A DNA stretch of 34,425 nucleotides, taken from Lachnospiraceae bacterium (GTDB taxonomy: Bacteria > Bacillota > Clostridia > Lachnospirales > Lachnospiraceae). The position numbers and the translations under genes are program-made. Numbering within the stretch: position 1 is the first letter of the stretch; every line of letters begins with the position of its first letter. The notes under the pieces are model-generated. The model was not told the origin of the DNA. It ran no database searches and saw only the letters and a program-made list of their open reading frames with translations. The stretch covers positions 1 through 34,425 of the forward strand of contig JAFXGR010000152.1 in assembly GCA_017520155.1 (NCBI GenBank), written 5' to 3'. Shown one piece after another: positions 34,105 to 34,425 of this stretch.

Positions 34105-34425
34105 ATGCGACAAACATATGATTATGAAGATAACAGCGGAGGACTTCCTTTAATCTATATGGCTTTAGGAGTATCCTTTTTTGTTTTGATGATTTTAGTC
34201 CTGGTGGTGACAATGAATAAAAAGCCATCATCTGCTCAAACTGCAGCAACAGTAAAAGAACAAGAGGAAGAAACTGCTACAGAGGAAAGTAGCTATTCTT
34301 CAGGCTTAGTAGCCAGTGATCTTGATTTTTGGGATATGTATCCGATAGAAGAAGAAGAGACAAAAGAAGAAGAGAAGAAGGAAGAAGAAGAGGAGGAAAC
34401 TTCTACACAAGAGGAGAGTCAAACA
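34105..34425 (+). CDS. Membrane-anchored protein with acidic linker, partial (cut by window end)
   Basis: An open frame of 107 codons without a stop runs to the window edge. It begins MRQTYDYEDNSGGLPLIYMA, has one membrane helix (about 14-37), then KKPSS and a long low-complexity stretch rich in Glu, Thr, Ser and Lys (about 50-107). This suggests a single-pass protein whose missing C-terminal domain lies outside the cell behind an acidic spacer. The function is not recognisable from this part. AAGGAA lies 12 bases before the ATG. Confidence 0.7.
   Translation, partial: MRQTYDYEDNSGGLPLIYMALGVSFFVLMILVLVVTMNKKPSSAQTAATVKEQEEETATEESSYSSGLVASDLDFWDMYPIEEEETKEEEKKEEEEEETSTQEESQT

Overview
The window is AT-rich bacterial chromosome with dense, mostly plus-strand operons. 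The gene content points to an anaerobic Clostridia member, most likely Lachnospiraceae. The evidence is the clostridial Rnf operon order C-D-G-E-A-B, a cmk-ispH-S1 run, a biotin-dependent Na+ decarboxylase cluster, Gram-positive lipoproteins and carboxypeptidase, and frequent AGA arginine codons. I cannot name a genus. I see no phage, insertion sequence, CRISPR array, tRNA or rRNA.

Layout. 1-143 is a dense set of inverted repeats with a possible pseudoknot: either a structured RNA or a palindromic repeat element. A promoter follows, then a FocA-type formate/nitrite channel and alaS. rpsU (58 aa) has its own strong promoter and terminator. Next come a membrane-anchored metallophosphoesterase, the condensin partners scpA and scpB, and a heterodimeric ABC exporter whose first subunit carries an apparent frameshift near its N terminus. 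A secreted D-Ala-D-Ala carboxypeptidase follows. At 11728-16288 a membrane protein with two extracellular solute-binding domains, a degenerate GGDEF and an intact EAL domain is followed after one base by an orphan family-5 solute-binding lipoprotein.

16477-21804 is a five-gene cluster: acyl-CoA carboxyltransferase, a lipoprotein-type OadG, a biotin carrier, the Na+ pump subunit OadB, and a stand-alone 5S-type pyruvate/oxaloacetate carboxyltransferase. It contains all the parts of a transcarboxylase plus a Na+ pump. A 25-bp-arm palindrome separates it from an RpiR regulator, an HI0933-type flavoprotein, cmk, ispH and a four-domain S1 protein. A single cheR gene and, on the minus strand, a YprB-type nuclease follow. 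The window ends with the complete rnfCDGEAB operon and the start of a membrane-anchored acidic protein cut by the window edge.

Working together: the biotin decarboxylase cluster and Rnf are both ion-translocating machines and may share one Na+ circuit (inference; Rnf ion specificity cannot be read from the sequence). The most unusual parts are the hybrid decarboxylase/transcarboxylase cluster with its lipoprotein gamma subunit, the solute-sensing c-di-GMP phosphodiesterase paired with a lipoprotein, the branched element at 1-143, and the frameshifted ABC exporter gene.
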